DNA of 25,027 bases. Source: Clostridia bacterium. Its GTDB lineage: Bacteria > Bacillota_E > RBS10-35 > JAJYVN01. Each line of letters begins with the position of its first letter. Within the stretch, counting starts at the first letter, position 1. This document shows, one piece after another, positions 23,784 to 25,027 of this stretch. Below the pieces are notes generated by a model. The model searched no databases. It was not told where the DNA came from and was given only the letters and a program-made list of their open reading frames with translations. The translations under genes were made by a program, and so were the position numbers. The stretch lies in contig DAHWHT010000232.1 of assembly GCA_027335515.1 (NCBI GenBank), forward strand, positions 1 to 25,027, given 5' to 3'.

Positions 23784-25027
23784 ATGCAGAGACGGAGCCG
23801 GCTGTGCTTCTACTCGTTGCTGGCGTTGCTGCTGGCGATCGTTGCGCTCGGCCTGCCAGGTTCGGCACTGGCTGGCACAACCAGTGGCACATACAGCGTT
23901 GGCAGCAACCCTGATGCTATCGCTATCGATTCCAGCGGGAATGCATGGGTGGCAAACAACGGAAGCGGCACTGTGACCGAACTCTCATCGTCAGGGTCAA
24001 CCATCAACACATACAGCCTTGGCACCGAACCTGATGCTATCGCCACCGATGCCAGCGGGAATGTCTGGGTGGTAAGCCAAGATCTCAACATGGTGACCAA
24101 ATTCTCATCGGGGAATCCCTACGAATACATGGTTGGCAGTGACCCCGTTGCTGTCGCCATCGATTCCAGCGGGAATGCATGGGTGGCAAACTACGGCAGC
24201 AGCAACAATGTGACCGAACTCTCACCGTCAGGGTCAACCATCGGCACGTACACCGTTGGCAGCAACCCCGCTGCTATCGCTATCGATTCCTACGGGGATG
24301 CATGGGTGGCAAACAGCGAAAGCAACAATGTGACCGAACTCTCACCGTCAGGGTCAACCATCGGCACATACAGCGTTGGTAGCGTTCCCGACGCTATCGC
24401 CATCGATTCCAGCGGAAATGTATGGGTGGTCAACAACGCAAGCAACAATGTAACTAAATTTACCCCCACCCCGATAGCCAGGGCTGGAGATGTGACCATG
24501 ACCGGCACGGAGAACTCGCCGACGCCAACCACGGATGTGCTGCCTATCTACGTGTTCAATGACGGATTTAAGGCCATATCCCAGGGGGAGAACCTGTCAG
24601 GCTGGTTCACCAACCTGCCGCCGGGTCTGACGGCAACGGCCGCCGCGTCTGTAACAGCCGGCTCCACACGGATGACCGTAGCCATCGGTGGAACACCGGC
24701 AGGCACAGGCAGCGAGGTGATGGCGATCACGATTCCGGCGTCCGCCATGACCAGAGGCAACGCCCTGACGGTGACCGATTCGAGCGACGGCATTGACATC
24801 ACTGCCCCATACAGCGGCCTCGACTACCCCGATGCTATCACCTTCGATTCCAGCGGGAATGCATGGGTGTTAAACAATGGCAACCAAAGTGTGACGAAAT
24901 TCTCATCGTCAGGGTCAATCATCGGCACATATTGGAGGCTTGGCAGCGACCCCTTAGGTATGGCCATCGATTCCAGCGGGAATCTATGGGTGGTAAACGA
25001 CATTGACTCCATGTATGCAAATAATGT
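23784..25027 (+). CDS. Secreted NHL/Vgb-like beta-propeller protein, partial (3' end outside window)
   Basis: The frame runs open from ATG 23784 to the window edge (414 complete codons), so only the 5' part is present. GAGGAGG lies about 9 bases before the ATG. A signal peptide is clear (MQRRSR, hydrophobic stretch, ALAG at about 31). Then come five repeats of 38-41 residues, each with a pattern like VGSNPDAIAIDSSGNAWVAN followed by NNVTELSPSGSTIGTY, as in NHL/virginiamycin-B-lyase-type propellers and SMP-30-like folds. A non-repeat domain of about 115 residues (24469-24813, with GWFTNLPPGLTATAAA and ITIPASAMTRG, Ig-like in feel) interrupts, after which propeller blades resume. No catalytic residues can be assigned; adhesion or carbohydrate/surface binding is a guess. 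GC is visibly lower than in the core genes, suggesting acquisition. Confidence 0.8.
   Translation, partial: MQRRSRLCFYSLLALLLAIVALGLPGSALAGTTSGTYSVGSNPDAIAIDSSGNAWVANNGSGTVTELSSSGSTINTYSLGTEPDAIATDASGNVWVVSQDLNMVTKFSSGNPYEYMVGSDPVAVAIDSSGNAWVANYGSSNNVTELSPSGSTIGTYTVGSNPAAIAIDSYGDAWVANSESNNVTELSPSGSTIGTYSVGSVPDAIAIDSSGNVWVVNNASNNVTKFTPTPIARAGDVTMTGTENSPTPTTDVLPIYVFNDGFKAISQGENLSGWFTNLPPGLTATAAASVTAGSTRMTVAIGGTPAGTGSEVMAITIPASAMTRGNALTVTDSSDGIDITAPYSGLDYPDAITFDSSGNAWVLNNGNQSVTKFSSSGSIIGTYWRLGSDPLGMAIDSSGNLWVVNDIDSMYANN
23896..24466 (+). repeat. Tandem ~120-bp coding repeats (five propeller blades)
   Basis: Units of about 114-123 bases share cores such as ATCGATTCCAGCGGGAAT and GCATGGGTGGCAAAC. 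A stretch of 47 bases (24201-24247) recurs identically at 24321-24367, exactly 120 bases on. Further copies of the unit resume at about 24820 after the inserted domain and continue off the edge. Confidence 0.85.

Noticed and set aside
1..25027. tRNA, rRNA, tmRNA and CRISPR arrays
   Set aside because: None was seen; the position after secG, where tmRNA genes sometimes lie, contains only hairpins.

Overview
This is a very GC-rich bacterial chromosome segment. Strong GGAGG-type ribosome-binding sites, a SleB-type spore-cortex/cell-wall hydrolase, a P-loop/Asp23 protein, an LPXTG-anchored protein and a K+-dependent-type membrane pyrophosphatase together suggest a high-GC, possibly spore-forming member of the Bacillota (Sulfobacillia, Thermaerobacter or Symbiobacteria-like). 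That placement is inferred from gene content and was not tested by a search.

Layout. (1) 39-776: a secreted, sortase-anchored PF03640 (Lipoprotein_15) protein. (2) 811-9593: a co-directional metabolic cluster with a good sigma-A-like promoter and a palindrome at the expected start of transcription: homoserine dehydrogenase, aspartate kinase, a TIM-barrel isomerase/epimerase-like protein, a type II asparaginase, a thioredoxin-like protein lacking its first active-site cysteine, argininosuccinate lyase, glutamate-1-semialdehyde aminomutase and a P-loop/Asp23 protein. Several neighbours overlap as GTGA. (3) 9622-10470: proC on the minus strand, convergent with that cluster and divergent from (4), a SleB-like hydrolase (10834-11868) with a long structured leader, followed by a Na/Pi-cotransporter-like protein. 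(5) 12880-18086: a glycolytic operon pgk-tpiA-gpmI-eno-secG with its own promoter and a terminator-like hairpin; gap is not in it. (6) 18191-21487: a Uma2 protein, an MntP/YtaF-like membrane protein on the minus strand, and the membrane pyrophosphatase.

(7) From about 21.5 kb the character changes to accessory DNA: a small unrecognised minus-strand ORF with an excellent ribosome-binding site, about 480 bases without a recognisable gene, an IS1595-family insertion sequence with imperfect terminal inverted repeats, and a secreted beta-propeller protein of visibly lower GC built from about 120-bp repeats, which runs off the right edge.

The core genes are mostly housekeeping and aspartate-centred: hom and lysC consume aspartate, asparaginase makes it, and argH splits an aspartate-derived intermediate. 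No tRNA, rRNA or CRISPR array was seen. I found no clear new multi-gene system. The best leads are the SxxC thioredoxin, the structured leader before the SleB gene, the Asp in the enolase catalytic loop, the 94-residue orphan ORF and the repeat-rich propeller protein.
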